DNA of 43,137 bases, from NCBI GenBank assembly GCA_019116025.1, contig DXCM01000018.1:1-43137 (forward strand). Reading direction: 5' to 3'. The stretch comes from Candidatus Companilactobacillus pullicola (lineage in GTDB: Bacteria; Bacillota; Bacilli; Lactobacillales; Lactobacillaceae). The notes beneath the pieces were generated by a model that was given only the letters and a program-made list of their open reading frames with translations, ran no database searches and was not told where the DNA came from. This document shows, in pieces, positions 31,836 to 41,259 of the stretch. Numbering within the stretch: the stretch's first letter is position 1; every line of letters begins with the position of its first letter. The position numbers and the translations under genes are program-made.

Positions 31836-34148
31836 TTACTTCATCAATTGATAATACTTTTCAGGTACACGTTGAAGTAGTTGTGAAAAATCACCAATCG
31901 ATGTAATGGTCAACTTGTGCATTGCACGTGAAGCAATTGTATAAACTAATTGTTGTTCGTCTTCAGAGAACTTATCCTTTGAAGCATCCCACATGATGAC
32001 CGCATCGAATTCCAAACCTTTAGCCAAGAATGATGGTAAGACAATTGTTCCAGCTGCTAAACGTTGGTTTTCTGAGCGAATCAGTGTCGATTTAACACCG
32101 ATTTCTTTGAGCTGCTTATGCAAGTTCTCAGCATCTTCCAAAGTTTTAGCAATAATCGCAGTCGTATAATTCTGCTTATCATTTTCAGCCAATTGTGTTT
32201 TAACATCTTGTAGTGAATCTTGCTCATTTTGGGCACAGTACATATTAGGCAAGTCCCCATCACGATTGAATGGTTCGATTTTTTGACCATTTGTCAAAAT
32301 TGCCTTTGTAAAGTCCGTAATTTGTTTTGTCGAACGATATGAGTGAACCAATTGAACAACTCTTGTTTCGTCAGCATCAAATAATTTTTGAGCTTCAGAA
32401 AGCAGAGTTTGACTGTTCTTCTTTGTAAAGATCGACTGATTCAAATCCCCTAACATGGTATATCTAGCGCGTGGGAACTTGAATTTCATATAAGCCAACT
32501 GGAATGGTGTGTAATCTTGAATTTCATCCATAAAGACAAACTTCATATCAAGCTCACCATGACGACCAGTTACTAAGTCATATAAGTAAAGGTATGGGCT
32601 CAAATTGTTCATTGAAATTTGCTTATCAGTAAATGACTTAACAAATTTATCAACATAACCCTTCCATTGTTCTTTGGTAATATTCCACTTACTTAAATCA
32701 GTAATTTGTGGAACAGCTTTTAAGAAATTCAAATAGTTGGCTGCCACATTTAGGAATCTCAAACGTTTAATATTCTTATAAACACCCTGCAACATAGCAG
32801 TAACAATCTTACGAGCTAAGAATTTTGTCTCTTCATCGCCATTCTTGAATTCTTGATCAGCCGTACTATAGAGTGCTTGTAACTGTTCCTGACTCAAGTT
32901 CTCAATTCTTTCAGCGACCCACTTCGAACGCATCTCAGCACCGATCTTACGATGAAGTAATTTGATCAAACGGTCAACAGTCGCATCTAGTCGATTACCT
33001 AAATTATATTGAGGACCATAGCTGTAATAGATTTCTTGAATCTTTTCTTTAGAAATGAAAACTTTGCCTTGGAATTTGATATCCTTAAAGGCCATCCCAC
33101 TTTGATCCAACAACTTACTGTAATTGGTCATGATATTGAAGAATTCAACGTCGGAAACAAATTTACTGATATTCTTATTTTCCGTATCAACAACCGTTTC
33201 GAATTGTTGTGCCAAACTTTCAACAGTCAGATTAGGCAAACGACGTGCCAAGAATTGTTTGTACGTCATTTGGACCATGTTTTGTTCACCCATTTCAGGC
33301 AAAACATCTTTAATATAGTCGTTGAAAAGTGAGTTTGGTGAGAACATGACTACTTGACTAGAAGTTAACGTTCCCCGGTATCTATATAGTAAGAACGCAA
33401 TTCGTTGCAAAATAGCAGATGTTTTACCAGAACCGGCGGCACCTTGAACAAACAAGAGCTTCGACTTAGTATCACGAATGATCTTGTTTTGTTCCTTTTG
33501 AATTGTCTTAACAATCCCCTTCATATGAGTAGAAGATTTACCATCTAAGACTTCCAGCAACATTTGGTCACCGATAGTCTCTTGTGTATCAAAGTAAGCC
33601 CTGATCTTGCCATCTTCAACTAAAAATTGGCGCTTCAAAAAAAGATTAACTTCCTGTTCCCCATCTGGCGTCATATATGTGACTTTGCCCAACTTACCAT
33701 CGTAGTAAATTGAGGAAATTGGCGCACGCCAATCGTAGACTAAGAAATGGTCGTTCTTATCGGTAAAAGAACTTAATCCAATATAAACAGTCTCTTTCTT
33801 AGGTTCACCTTTTTCTTGGAAATCAAGTCGAGCAAAGAAGGGATTCTTTTCCAACTTCTTCAAAATACCCAAACGTTGTTTGGATTGTTGCCAACTATTA
33901 TTTCTTTCGTCCAACATCTGTTGTTGCTGATGAATGGAAAGTGCAGCATCCATAGAGATCGAGTCTCCATCCATGCCTAAATGAATGTCATCAAAAGCAT
34001 TATTGATAACTTTTAAATCTTCTTCAGCAACTTCCATATGTTCACGGAGTTGGCTCTCAGACTTTTTAATCTTCTCAACCACATCATTTAAATGTGCCTG
34101 TTCAAGCTTTTTTTCGTCTAGTTCATTAACCATAGATTTATCTGTCAT
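31836..34148 (-). CDS. helD: HelD/UvrD-like superfamily 1 helicase
   Basis: A 770-residue ATPase. An N-terminal coiled coil (LDEKKLEQAHLNDVVEKIKK, about residues 1-100) is followed by PFFARLDFQEKGEPKKETVY and the Walker A motif VQGAAGSGKTSAILQR near 235. Later motifs include the Walker B FVFMDEIQDYTPFQLAYMKF and HSYRST. This is the pattern of Gram-positive HelD, which frees stalled RNA polymerase from DNA. The gene is single, with TTAAGAGG upstream. It is not clearly tied to its neighbours. Confidence 0.9.
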   Translation of the reverse strand: MTDKSMVNELDEKKLEQAHLNDVVEKIKKSESQLREHMEVAEEDLKVINNAFDDIHLGMDGDSISMDAALSIHQQQQMLDERNNSWQQSKQRLGILKKLEKNPFFARLDFQEKGEPKKETVYIGLSSFTDKNDHFLVYDWRAPISSIYYDGKLGKVTYMTPDGEQEVNLFLKRQFLVEDGKIRAYFDTQETIGDQMLLEVLDGKSSTHMKGIVKTIQKEQNKIIRDTKSKLLFVQGAAGSGKTSAILQRIAFLLYRYRGTLTSSQVVMFSPNSLFNDYIKDVLPEMGEQNMVQMTYKQFLARRLPNLTVESLAQQFETVVDTENKNISKFVSDVEFFNIMTNYSKLLDQSGMAFKDIKFQGKVFISKEKIQEIYYSYGPQYNLGNRLDATVDRLIKLLHRKIGAEMRSKWVAERIENLSQEQLQALYSTADQEFKNGDEETKFLARKIVTAMLQGVYKNIKRLRFLNVAANYLNFLKAVPQITDLSKWNITKEQWKGYVDKFVKSFTDKQISMNNLSPYLYLYDLVTGRHGELDMKFVFMDEIQDYTPFQLAYMKFKFPRARYTMLGDLNQSIFTKKNSQTLLSEAQKLFDADETRVVQLVHSYRSTKQITDFTKAILTNGQKIEPFNRDGDLPNMYCAQNEQDSLQDVKTQLAENDKQNYTTAIIAKTLEDAENLHKQLKEIGVKSTLIRSENQRLAAGTIVLPSFLAKGLEFDAVIMWDASKDKFSEDEQQLVYTIASRAMHKLTITSIGDFSQLLQRVPEKYYQLMK

Positions 34149-34272
34149 AATAACCTCTTAAATTAAAGTTATATAATGTTACCACTATTTTTAGGGTAAT
34201 TCAAAAAAGAACTATTACTTTAATAATGGGATATTAGTGCTTACATTACAAATAAAAAATTTAATGATTTTA

Positions 34273-34316
34273 CTCAAAAAAAACAGACAGTAAGCCGATT
34301 GCTTACTGTCTGTTTT
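34273..34316 (-). terminator. Terminator of folC
   Basis: AAACAGACAGTAAGC (34281-34295) pairs perfectly with GCTTACTGTCTGTTT (34301-34315). On the minus strand a run of eight T follows. Confidence 0.92.
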
Positions 34317-35603
34317 TCATTTCAATAGATCTCTAACACCTGATACAAAGTAAAGTGAACCCGTAATGAAGAGCACATCGTCTGAACCCAGTTGTTGCAT
34401 CTTTTCTCCAAGAGCCTTCTTCCAATCAGGTTCAATCGTTATCCTATCAGCTAAATCTTGATAATCAGCTAAGTGTAAGGCATTAGGATAGTCAAACGTT
34501 GTTAACGTTAAATCGACATTTTGTATAGTGAGCAGATCTTCCAACATCGAATCAATATTTTTCGTTGTAATGGCAGAAAATAAGATGTGAATATGAAAGT
34601 CCTGATACTCTGTTAAAATATTGTCCTTTAAACGTTTGATGGCATGCGGATTATGCGCTCCATCCATGATAACCAAAGGTTTTTGACTGATAACTTCCAT
34701 TCTCGCTGGCCAACGTACCTTCAATAATGCTGTCTGAATCTCTTGGATACTTATTGAATAGTTATGTTTTTGACAATATAGATAGAATAATTCGATTGCT
34801 ACGGCCGCATTCTCAACTTGTTGATGTCCGGTTAATGGAGTTTTTAAGTTTTTGAACTGTGCGTATTGGTTTTGAAAGTTGAACATCTCAAATTGATCCT
34901 TAAAGCCTAAGTAATCTGTTTTGTAATCTTTTTTCCAAACATAACTTGGTGCATTCTTTTTATTAGCCTCAGCCTGAATAACTTCTAGTCCTTCTTCCGG
35001 AATATTGCCACTGACAATTGGAACATTCTCTTTAATAATTCCAGCTTTTTGCCAGGCAATTTTAGCTATTGTATCCCCTAAAATATCCGTGTGATCTAAT
35101 CCCACAGTGGTAATGGCTGCTAATTCAGGATGTACAACGTTGGTACTATCCAGCAAACCGCCAATTCCCGTCTCAATAATGGCAATATCCACGCGATTTT
35201 TGAAATAGTCGAAAGCCATTGCTGTTAAAATTTCAAACTGGGTGATGCCAGAATATTTTTCTGACTGATCCATTTGTTCAACTAAAGGTATGAATCTATT
35301 TGATAACTCTACAAAGTCATTTTCAGGAATCATTTGGCCGTCGATAGAAATTCTTTCATAGAAACTTTCGATATAAGGAGAGGTAAAAGTTCCGACAGTC
35401 AAATTCTTCTGTTCCAATAAGCAGCGCAGATACATCACAGTTGAACCCTTTCCATTTGTCCCAGCAATGTGAATACTACGAACCTCTTTTTCCGGATTAT
35501 TGTCTAATCTCAACAATTCTTCAATTCTGATCAAACCGGGTCGACTTCCATGCTTCACACGCGAATCGATCCATGCAATTGCTTGTTTGCCCGTCGTAAC
35601 CAT
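34317..35603 (-). CDS. folC: Folylpolyglutamate synthase / dihydrofolate synthase
   Basis: Adds glutamate to folates so that they are kept in the cell. The 428 residues show the Mur-ligase-like ATP site HIAGTNGKGSTVMYLRCLLE, SPYIESFYERISIDG, IIETGIGGLLDSTN, LDHTDILGDTIAKIAWQKAG and the C-terminal VIMDGAHNPHAIK. Length is normal. It follows the folate transporter gene by 15 bases, forming an operon that imports folate and traps it. Confidence 0.95.
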   Translation of the reverse strand: MVTTGKQAIAWIDSRVKHGSRPGLIRIEELLRLDNNPEKEVRSIHIAGTNGKGSTVMYLRCLLEQKNLTVGTFTSPYIESFYERISIDGQMIPENDFVELSNRFIPLVEQMDQSEKYSGITQFEILTAMAFDYFKNRVDIAIIETGIGGLLDSTNVVHPELAAITTVGLDHTDILGDTIAKIAWQKAGIIKENVPIVSGNIPEEGLEVIQAEANKKNAPSYVWKKDYKTDYLGFKDQFEMFNFQNQYAQFKNLKTPLTGHQQVENAAVAIELFYLYCQKHNYSISIQEIQTALLKVRWPARMEVISQKPLVIMDGAHNPHAIKRLKDNILTEYQDFHIHILFSAITTKNIDSMLEDLLTIQNVDLTLTTFDYPNALHLADYQDLADRITIEPDWKKALGEKMQQLGSDDVLFITGSLYFVSGVRDLLK

Positions 35604-35618
35604 TCCTAACTCCCCCTT

Positions 35619-36155
35619 TTATCTAGCAACGTAACGGTGGGCGATTGTCTTGAATGGAATTGCTTTACCGAAGAAAACAATTACCCCAGTTTGTACGACC
35701 AACATGATAGCTGCTTTAACCAAGCGGATGGCCCACAATTTTGGATCAGTAAACGGAATATTGTACATGATCGACAACCATAGTGGTGTCAAGAAAAGGC
35801 TGATGATAACAGTGTTTAGTAGCACGCAGATAAAGGCACTCTTCAAAGTTATTTCCTTCTTGTAGAAGAACTTACCGTACAACCACCCAGAAATAAATGA
35901 GTTAAGTGTAAAGCCGATAAAGAATGTTCCCTTACCTAGTAAAGTTCCGCCAATGATATCAGCCACGGCGGCACAAATTCCAGTCCAAAATGGTCCAAAT
36001 AAACTTGCTAAAACAACTTGCGGTATAAAATCAAAGGTTATTTTGATCAATTGTGTTTCAAAACCAAATACCTGCGATAACACAACCATCAAAGCAACTA
36101 ATAATCCCATTGTTGAAATTGAGTAAACACTAATCTTCTTATCCACTTCGAGCAT
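35619..36155 (-). CDS. folT: Folate ECF transporter substrate-binding subunit
   Basis: A 178-residue membrane protein with about six spans, the S-component layout of ECF transporters. Features include the first span GLLVALMVVLSQVFGFETQL, the segment KITFDFIPQVVLASLFGPFW and a GADIIGGTLLGKG-like stretch (VADIIGGTLLGKGTFF). Specificity for folate is inferred from the THF riboswitch in its leader and the folC gene after it. It would use the shared EcfAA'T module encoded elsewhere. Confidence 0.9.
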   Translation of the reverse strand: MLEVDKKISVYSISTMGLLVALMVVLSQVFGFETQLIKITFDFIPQVVLASLFGPFWTGICAAVADIIGGTLLGKGTFFIGFTLNSFISGWLYGKFFYKKEITLKSAFICVLLNTVIISLFLTPLWLSIMYNIPFTDPKLWAIRLVKAAIMLVVQTGVIVFFGKAIPFKTIAHRYVAR

Positions 36156-36183
36156 CTCCTTTTAGAGCTGCTACACATTATAT

Positions 36184-36280
36184 GCAGCGAATGCGAAAAC
36201 GAAACCGCGGATAAAGTTCCCTTCGTCCAAAAGCAACATCCCATCTTTTGACACTTGACGCTTCATTTTCTACTCTGATA
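36184..36280 (-). ncRNA. THF riboswitch (folT leader)
   Basis: On the minus strand the leader contains, in order, AGAGTAG, GCGTCAAGTGTC, GATGGGATGTTG, ACGAAGGG, TCCGCGGT and GCATTCGCT. These correspond to the conserved blocks of the tetrahydrofolate (class I) riboswitch. The 3' strand GCTGC can instead pair with GCAGC just upstream of the AAAAGGAG ribosome binding site, a plausible switch controlling folT translation. Confidence 0.9.
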
Positions 36281-36319
36281 TTTTATTTGTATTTGTGACA
36301 TCCTCATTTAAAGAGGTTT

Positions 36320-37192
36320 TTAAACAATATCTTTTTCCTTAAATTCACTTAAAATCATGATGTCTTGCGATACACTGACGAAAGCCTTGGGATCAACTTT
36401 TTTCATAATTTCATCGAGAATTTCCATTTCATAAAACGTAATTACGGTAATTAATACTGTCTGCGTAGCATTCTTATATGCTCCATAGGCTTGTGGTAAA
36501 ACGGTAATTCCTCGTGTCAGTTCTTTTTGTAAAGCCGTGATAACTTCTTCTGGTTTTTGCGTGATCACCATTACTTGTACCTTGCGATGTTTAACATAAA
36601 CCAAATCAGTCACTTTTCCACTAACAAAAATTGATACTAGACTGTAAAAAGCATATGGCCAACCGAAAAGGAATCCAGCGGCAAGAATAATCATGCCGTT
36701 TAGAACCATCGATATCAGGCCAACTGTTTGGCCGGTCCATTGCCGCAAAGTAACGACTAAAGCATCCATTCCACCAGTAGAAATTCCATGCTTCAAAGCC
36801 AATCCTAAAGAGTAGCCGTTGATAACACCACCAAAGATGGCACAAATGATTGGGTCCTTGATCAATACCATGTTGGGCACTACTGATGTAGCAATTGAGG
36901 CAAAAGTTACAGCAATGACAGTGAAAATAACGAACTTATGACTGATCTTGAACCAGGCCAACAGAATCATTGGAATATTTAATAAATAATAAATGATTGA
37001 GAAAGGTAGATTGATCGTCTCTGCTTTGTCAATTAAGGTAACAATGATCTGCGAAATACCTGTCAATCCACCAGCATAAATATGTCCTGGTTGCCAAAAG
37101 AAATTCAGCGCTACGGAGTACAAAAGTGCATATATCAGACATACCGTCAGTTTGGTAACAATGTCTTGCCATACACTTTGCTTTTGCAACAT
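36320..37192 (-). CDS. YitT-family membrane protein
   Basis: A 290-residue protein with five or six spans (ALLYSVALNFFWQPGHIYAG, GGLTGISQIIVTL, FASIATSVVPN) and a C-terminal soluble DUF2179 domain (VMVITQKPEEVITALQKELT ... DPKAFVSVSQDIMILSEF). This matches the YitT/DUF161 family, widespread in Firmicutes and of unclear function. I start at ATG 37192; a GTG three codons upstream lies on the AAGAGG ribosome binding site. It precedes folT on the same strand, with the riboswitch between them. Confidence 0.88.
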   Translation of the reverse strand: MLQKQSVWQDIVTKLTVCLIYALLYSVALNFFWQPGHIYAGGLTGISQIIVTLIDKAETINLPFSIIYYLLNIPMILLAWFKISHKFVIFTVIAVTFASIATSVVPNMVLIKDPIICAIFGGVINGYSLGLALKHGISTGGMDALVVTLRQWTGQTVGLISMVLNGMIILAAGFLFGWPYAFYSLVSIFVSGKVTDLVYVKHRKVQVMVITQKPEEVITALQKELTRGITVLPQAYGAYKNATQTVLITVITFYEMEILDEIMKKVDPKAFVSVSQDIMILSEFKEKDIV

Positions 37193-37223
37193 CGTGCTCA
37201 CCTCTTAATTACCTATCGTTGCT

Positions 37224-37395
37224 TGCCGTCCTCCGCAAAAATTGGAATGCTGTTGGAACGCTATGGGCGCGATTTGGAACTAATCATTTTACACTTCGTG
37301 CAAAATAATGGATTTCCAAAGTCGGCCTCATTGTAACCGGCAAAGCCGGTTACAATGATTTCATAGCTGAACGCATTCCAATTTTTGCTCCGGAC
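37224..37395. repeat. Structured repeat, copy C (three-way junction, inverted relative to copy A)
   Basis: A 172-bp element; read on the minus strand it starts GTCCGGAGCA and ends TGCGGAGGACGGCA, as copy A does on the plus strand. The outer stem is 16 perfect pairs (37235-37250 with 37373-37388). Closing stem: GCTATG (37260-37265) with CATAGC (37362-37367). Hairpin 1: 14 perfect pairs (37328-37341 with 37345-37358). Second arm: TTTGGAA (37273-37279) with TTCCAAA (37314-37320), capped by hairpin 2 (37286-37306). Stem sequences mostly differ from copy A, but pairing is kept. It occupies most of a 425-base gap; the rest (37396-37618) shows nothing but an 8-bp hairpin overlapping the hutH stop. 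Confidence 0.82.
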
Positions 37396-37618
37396 TAATG
37401 TCCTATTCTATTTTTTATTCTTCAAAACATTGAATGGTAAAAACAATCCTTACTAAGAAACTTAGATACATTCATAGATTCTATTCAATTACATAAAATT
37501 AAAAACTTTCCAAATACTGCAATTTTAGTGAACATCAATAGAAACAGAATATAGTTGGTGACAGAAATCTTCGGACGACGGGCATACTTAACACCACATT
37601 AGTTGATATTAATCACAA

Positions 37619-39163
37619 CTAATCAAATTGAATATCCAAATCAACAACATCTTCTACAGCTGCGAGTAACTTACCGTCTGTTAATGTTTCTGAAGCTTTG
37701 TTTAATTCATCATAGATTTCAATATCTTTATCATTTTCGATGAAATCAACGGCTTTTCTGAATACTTCATAAGCAGGTCTTGTACCTTTACCTAATCCAC
37801 CTGTGCGGTCGCTTAGATCAAGTGCTTGGCAAGCTGCCATAATTTCTGTTGCAACTATACGTTGTGAGTTCTTAACGATATCTCTAGCTGTTCTTGCAGC
37901 TGTTGTTCCCATACTTACGAAATCTTCTTGGTTTTCACATGATGGAATTGAGTCAACACTGGCTGGATGTGCCAAAATCTTGTTTTCTGATGCTAATGAA
38001 GCACATGCATATTGTGTAATCATGAATCCTGAGTTTAAGCCTGGATACTTAACTAAGAATGATGGCAACTTACTTAATTGTGTATTTACCAAGCGTTCAA
38101 CACGTCTTTCGGATACATTACCAATTTCTGAAGCGGCGATTCCTAAGAAATCAAATGGTTGTGCCATTGGCTCACCGTGGAAATTACCACCTGAAATTAC
38201 TTTGCCGTCACGTGTAACGATTGGGTTATCAGTAACAGAATTGATTTCAATTTCAACTTTCTTCTTTACATAAGCAATCGTATCTTTACTTGCTCCATGA
38301 ATTTGTGGAATACAACGAAGAGTATATGGATCTTGAACGTGATCTGGTGTTGCTTCTCCAACTAATGTACTGCCATCAACCAAACGACGAATGTTTCTGG
38401 CTGTTGCTAATTGACCACTTTGGGGACGAATTGTATGAAGATTTTCTTCAAATGGGCTGGAGATTCCTTGATGAACTTCTAGTGATAAAGCTCCGGCAAT
38501 ATCTGATAACTTGAGCAATTCAATTGAGTCGTAAGTTGTCAAAGCACCGATGGCTGTTAGAACGGTGGTTCCGTTAATAAAAGCTAAACCTTCTTTAGCA
38601 CTTAAACGAATCACTTCTAGTCCTGCACGTTCCATTGCTTCTTTTCCTGGTAGCAATTCGCCTTGATAATAAGCTTTACCTAAACCTAGTAGTGGTAGAA
38701 CCATGTGTGCTAATGGAGCCAAATCTCCAGAAGCACCTAATGAACCTTTTTCAGGAATAAATGGATGTACGCCCGCGTTTAGCATTCCCATCAAGGATTT
38801 TACAGTACTTAAACGAATTCCTGAATAACCTTTAACTAATGAATTAACACGAATCAACATGATGGCACGAACGATATCTTCTGAAAGTGGATCGCCGTAA
38901 CCTGATGAGTGAGTTCTGATTAAGTTTTCTTGTAACTGTTCAGTGTCTTCTTGCGAAATACTTACATTACAGAGTGAACCGAAACCTGTGTTAACACCAT
39001 AAACAACACGTTTTTCCTTAACAATATTGTCGATGATCTTACGAGATTCATTAACTGCTTCTTCAGCTTCTGGAGCAATTGTCACTTTGACATTATCTCT
39101 AGCTACTGCCACAACATCATCCAAAGTTAAACTGTTCCCATCTAGTACAATAATATCTGCCAT
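37619..39163 (-). CDS. hutH: Histidine ammonia-lyase
   Basis: Removes ammonia from histidine to give urocanate, the first step of histidine breakdown. The 514-residue enzyme has the self-forming MIO cofactor triad Ala144-Ser145-Gly146 in GSLGASGDLAPLAHM and the active-site Tyr55 in VYGVNTGFG, at nearly the positions known for bacterial HutH. The C-terminal FVSMGTTAARTA and SCENQEDFVS segments are also typical. I start at 39163 (MADIIVLDG), 8 bases after GGGGGAAC; an earlier ATG overlaps it. It is the last gene of the operon. Confidence 0.96.
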   Translation of the reverse strand: MADIIVLDGNSLTLDDVVAVARDNVKVTIAPEAEEAVNESRKIIDNIVKEKRVVYGVNTGFGSLCNVSISQEDTEQLQENLIRTHSSGYGDPLSEDIVRAIMLIRVNSLVKGYSGIRLSTVKSLMGMLNAGVHPFIPEKGSLGASGDLAPLAHMVLPLLGLGKAYYQGELLPGKEAMERAGLEVIRLSAKEGLAFINGTTVLTAIGALTTYDSIELLKLSDIAGALSLEVHQGISSPFEENLHTIRPQSGQLATARNIRRLVDGSTLVGEATPDHVQDPYTLRCIPQIHGASKDTIAYVKKKVEIEINSVTDNPIVTRDGKVISGGNFHGEPMAQPFDFLGIAASEIGNVSERRVERLVNTQLSKLPSFLVKYPGLNSGFMITQYACASLASENKILAHPASVDSIPSCENQEDFVSMGTTAARTARDIVKNSQRIVATEIMAACQALDLSDRTGGLGKGTRPAYEVFRKAVDFIENDKDIEIYDELNKASETLTDGKLLAAVEDVVDLDIQFD

Positions 39164-39193
39164 TTTTAGTTCCCCCATTAATAATATTTTTTA

Positions 39194-40585
39194 TTAATCT
39201 TCTGAAATATCAACATCATCATCTTCGCGTTGACGACCACGATTCATAATGAAGTACAAACCACTAGCGACAATAACACCAATCACACCGGCAACTAGGT
39301 TAATTGGGTTAGCTGCTGCAACCATCCAAATACTTACGACGATTGAAATAACTGGTATAACTGGTCCGAATGGTAATTTAAAGGCTGGTTCAGTATTCAT
39401 ACCTTTTTTACGTAAGAAGATAACAGCTAAAGCTGTTGGAATATACTGGAAGAATCTAAAGACAACACTCAATTCTGCCAATTGTTCGAATGATCCACTC
39501 AAAAGAAAGGCAACAGTTACTAAACCTGAGAAAATAATTGCGACGATTGGAGCACCTTTTTTATTCTTCTTACCGATAATTTTAGGAAGTAATCCTTCAT
39601 CGGAAATGGAAGCACCGTAACGAGGAATCATCATTGAATCCCCCATGTTTAATCCGGCAATTGAGATCAAGGCCCCGATAGAGATGATCCATTTACCAGC
39701 AGGTCCAATCATCTTGAAGAATGCGTCTTGAACAGGAGCGTTACTTTGTAAAATTCCTGTTCCTAACATGGCAATTGTTCCGGCGATAATCATAAAATAT
39801 AAGAAGGAAACGACACTGATTGAGCCAATAATAGCTTTTGGTACGTTTTTCTTAGGATTTCTCATTTCACCAGCAACGATTGGTAAGGCTTCAAATCCAA
39901 TAAAAGCATAGAAAACAGTTAGAGATGTTGAAGCCATCGCTTTTGAAAGCGACATATCTGGATTTAATTGTAAGAACGGTGTGAAATTCCCTGCATTAAA
40001 GCCATGTTTGATAAAGAAAATTCCAAATAATGTGAACGCTACGATTGGAATCAATTTAGCGATAGTAATCGTAATCGTGAATATCTTTGAAGTCTTAATA
40101 CCAGTACTGTTAATAATTGATAAGAATAAAACTAATAAGATACTGATCAATGTGTTTCTTCCCTCTAACGATGGGAATGTTTGAATCAACAACTTGGCAA
40201 ATCCAGCGGCCATGGCGGCCCAAGCTACGATGGTAACGAACCATCCTAAGATACCAACGTTGAATCCAACAAAATTACCAAAAGCTGCTTTCGAATATTG
40301 GAAAGCTCCACCATTTTTAGAGAAATAGCAGGAAACTTCGGCGAAGCAGACTGCTAACATCAAAACGAGCAACACGTCAACAATCATGGCCAAAAGTGAA
40401 GCTGGACCTAAATCCTTATAAATTGTTCTTGGGAGTAGGAAAATTCCGGAACCAATTACAGCGTTAATACCGTAAAGAGTAGCTCCACCAAGACTAAATT
40501 TATCTTTTTCTAATTCCATCCCTGCATCTTCCATTTCGGAAGCGGTTACATCTGACGTACCGAGATTTTTTTCTTCAGCATTCAT
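39194..40585 (-). CDS. APC-family amino-acid permease
   Basis: A 463-residue protein with about twelve membrane spans. The start of the first span, GATLYGINAVIGSGIFLLPR, has the G-S-G substrate-binding break of the APC fold; span 6 (FIGFEALPIVAGEMRNPKKN) shows the typical FxGFE signature. Lying between hutD and hutH, it is probably a histidine or urocanate importer. The operon carries no other transporter in the window. The substrate is inferred from position. Confidence 0.85.
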   Translation of the reverse strand: MNAEEKNLGTSDVTASEMEDAGMELEKDKFSLGGATLYGINAVIGSGIFLLPRTIYKDLGPASLLAMIVDVLLVLMLAVCFAEVSCYFSKNGGAFQYSKAAFGNFVGFNVGILGWFVTIVAWAAMAAGFAKLLIQTFPSLEGRNTLISILLVLFLSIINSTGIKTSKIFTITITIAKLIPIVAFTLFGIFFIKHGFNAGNFTPFLQLNPDMSLSKAMASTSLTVFYAFIGFEALPIVAGEMRNPKKNVPKAIIGSISVVSFLYFMIIAGTIAMLGTGILQSNAPVQDAFFKMIGPAGKWIISIGALISIAGLNMGDSMMIPRYGASISDEGLLPKIIGKKNKKGAPIVAIIFSGLVTVAFLLSGSFEQLAELSVVFRFFQYIPTALAVIFLRKKGMNTEPAFKLPFGPVIPVISIVVSIWMVAAANPINLVAGVIGVIVASGLYFIMNRGRQREDDDVDISED

Positions 40586-40611
40586 TTATATGCACCTCTT
40601 TTTTTGAGAAC

Positions 40612-41259
40612 TCATGTGATAGTTTTTCTATTTTTGTCAATTAATACTAATAGTGCCAATACTTCTGATGAATTTTTTTCATCGCTAGAAATAGTCAGCT
40701 TTGATTTCTGTTTGACTGAATTAACTATTAAAGTTTCATTTGCATGAAGTTCTTTTTGAAGAGATTCTACTGGATCAGAATATTTAAAAGTGCAGTCAGT
40801 TAAGAAATAACAAACAATATCTATTCCCTTATCCATCTCGAAAGTTTGTTGATGACGGACTGGAATAATTTCTCCATGAAAATTACGGCGATAAATTAAA
40901 TTAAAATCGGTACATCTGCCGTAACTGTTAGTTATTTCCCCACCATCAAATGCATGTTGTTGATAAGGTACTAAATTAACGCGCTGCGTTGTATGTTCCA
41001 AAGCTAACTCTCCATGCAAAGGCAAAATGATTCTTTTATACCCTGGCAGAGAGGTAAACCTAGTTTGATCCTGTTCGACTGTGGCACTTGAAACACGATA
41101 ATCGAAATCGTTAGTTAAATATTTGCTGGTCTGTGGACGCATATAGAGTTCTTTAGTTTTGCCACCACTCCAGTTCGACACTTGATAATCATTTTCTGTT
41201 AATGTGGTCAAATTAACACTAGAAGAGACCTGTGATATTTCCTTGCGCATCGACGTCAA
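40612..41259 (-). CDS. hutD: HutD-family protein
   Basis: A 215-residue protein whose core ([76 protein letters not shown]) fits the HutD/Ves family, a bicupin found in many histidine-use operons and thought to limit or sense the pathway. The exact start is uncertain (ATG at 41259 or 41250). With either, it overlaps the end of the formate-THF ligase gene by 30-40 bases, so translation is coupled. Confidence 0.85.
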   Translation of the reverse strand: MTSMRKEISQVSSSVNLTTLTENDYQVSNWSGGKTKELYMRPQTSKYLTNDFDYRVSSATVEQDQTRFTSLPGYKRIILPLHGELALEHTTQRVNLVPYQQHAFDGGEITNSYGRCTDFNLIYRRNFHGEIIPVRHQQTFEMDKGIDIVCYFLTDCTFKYSDPVESLQKELHANETLIVNSVKQKSKLTISSDEKNSSEVLALLVLIDKNRKTIT

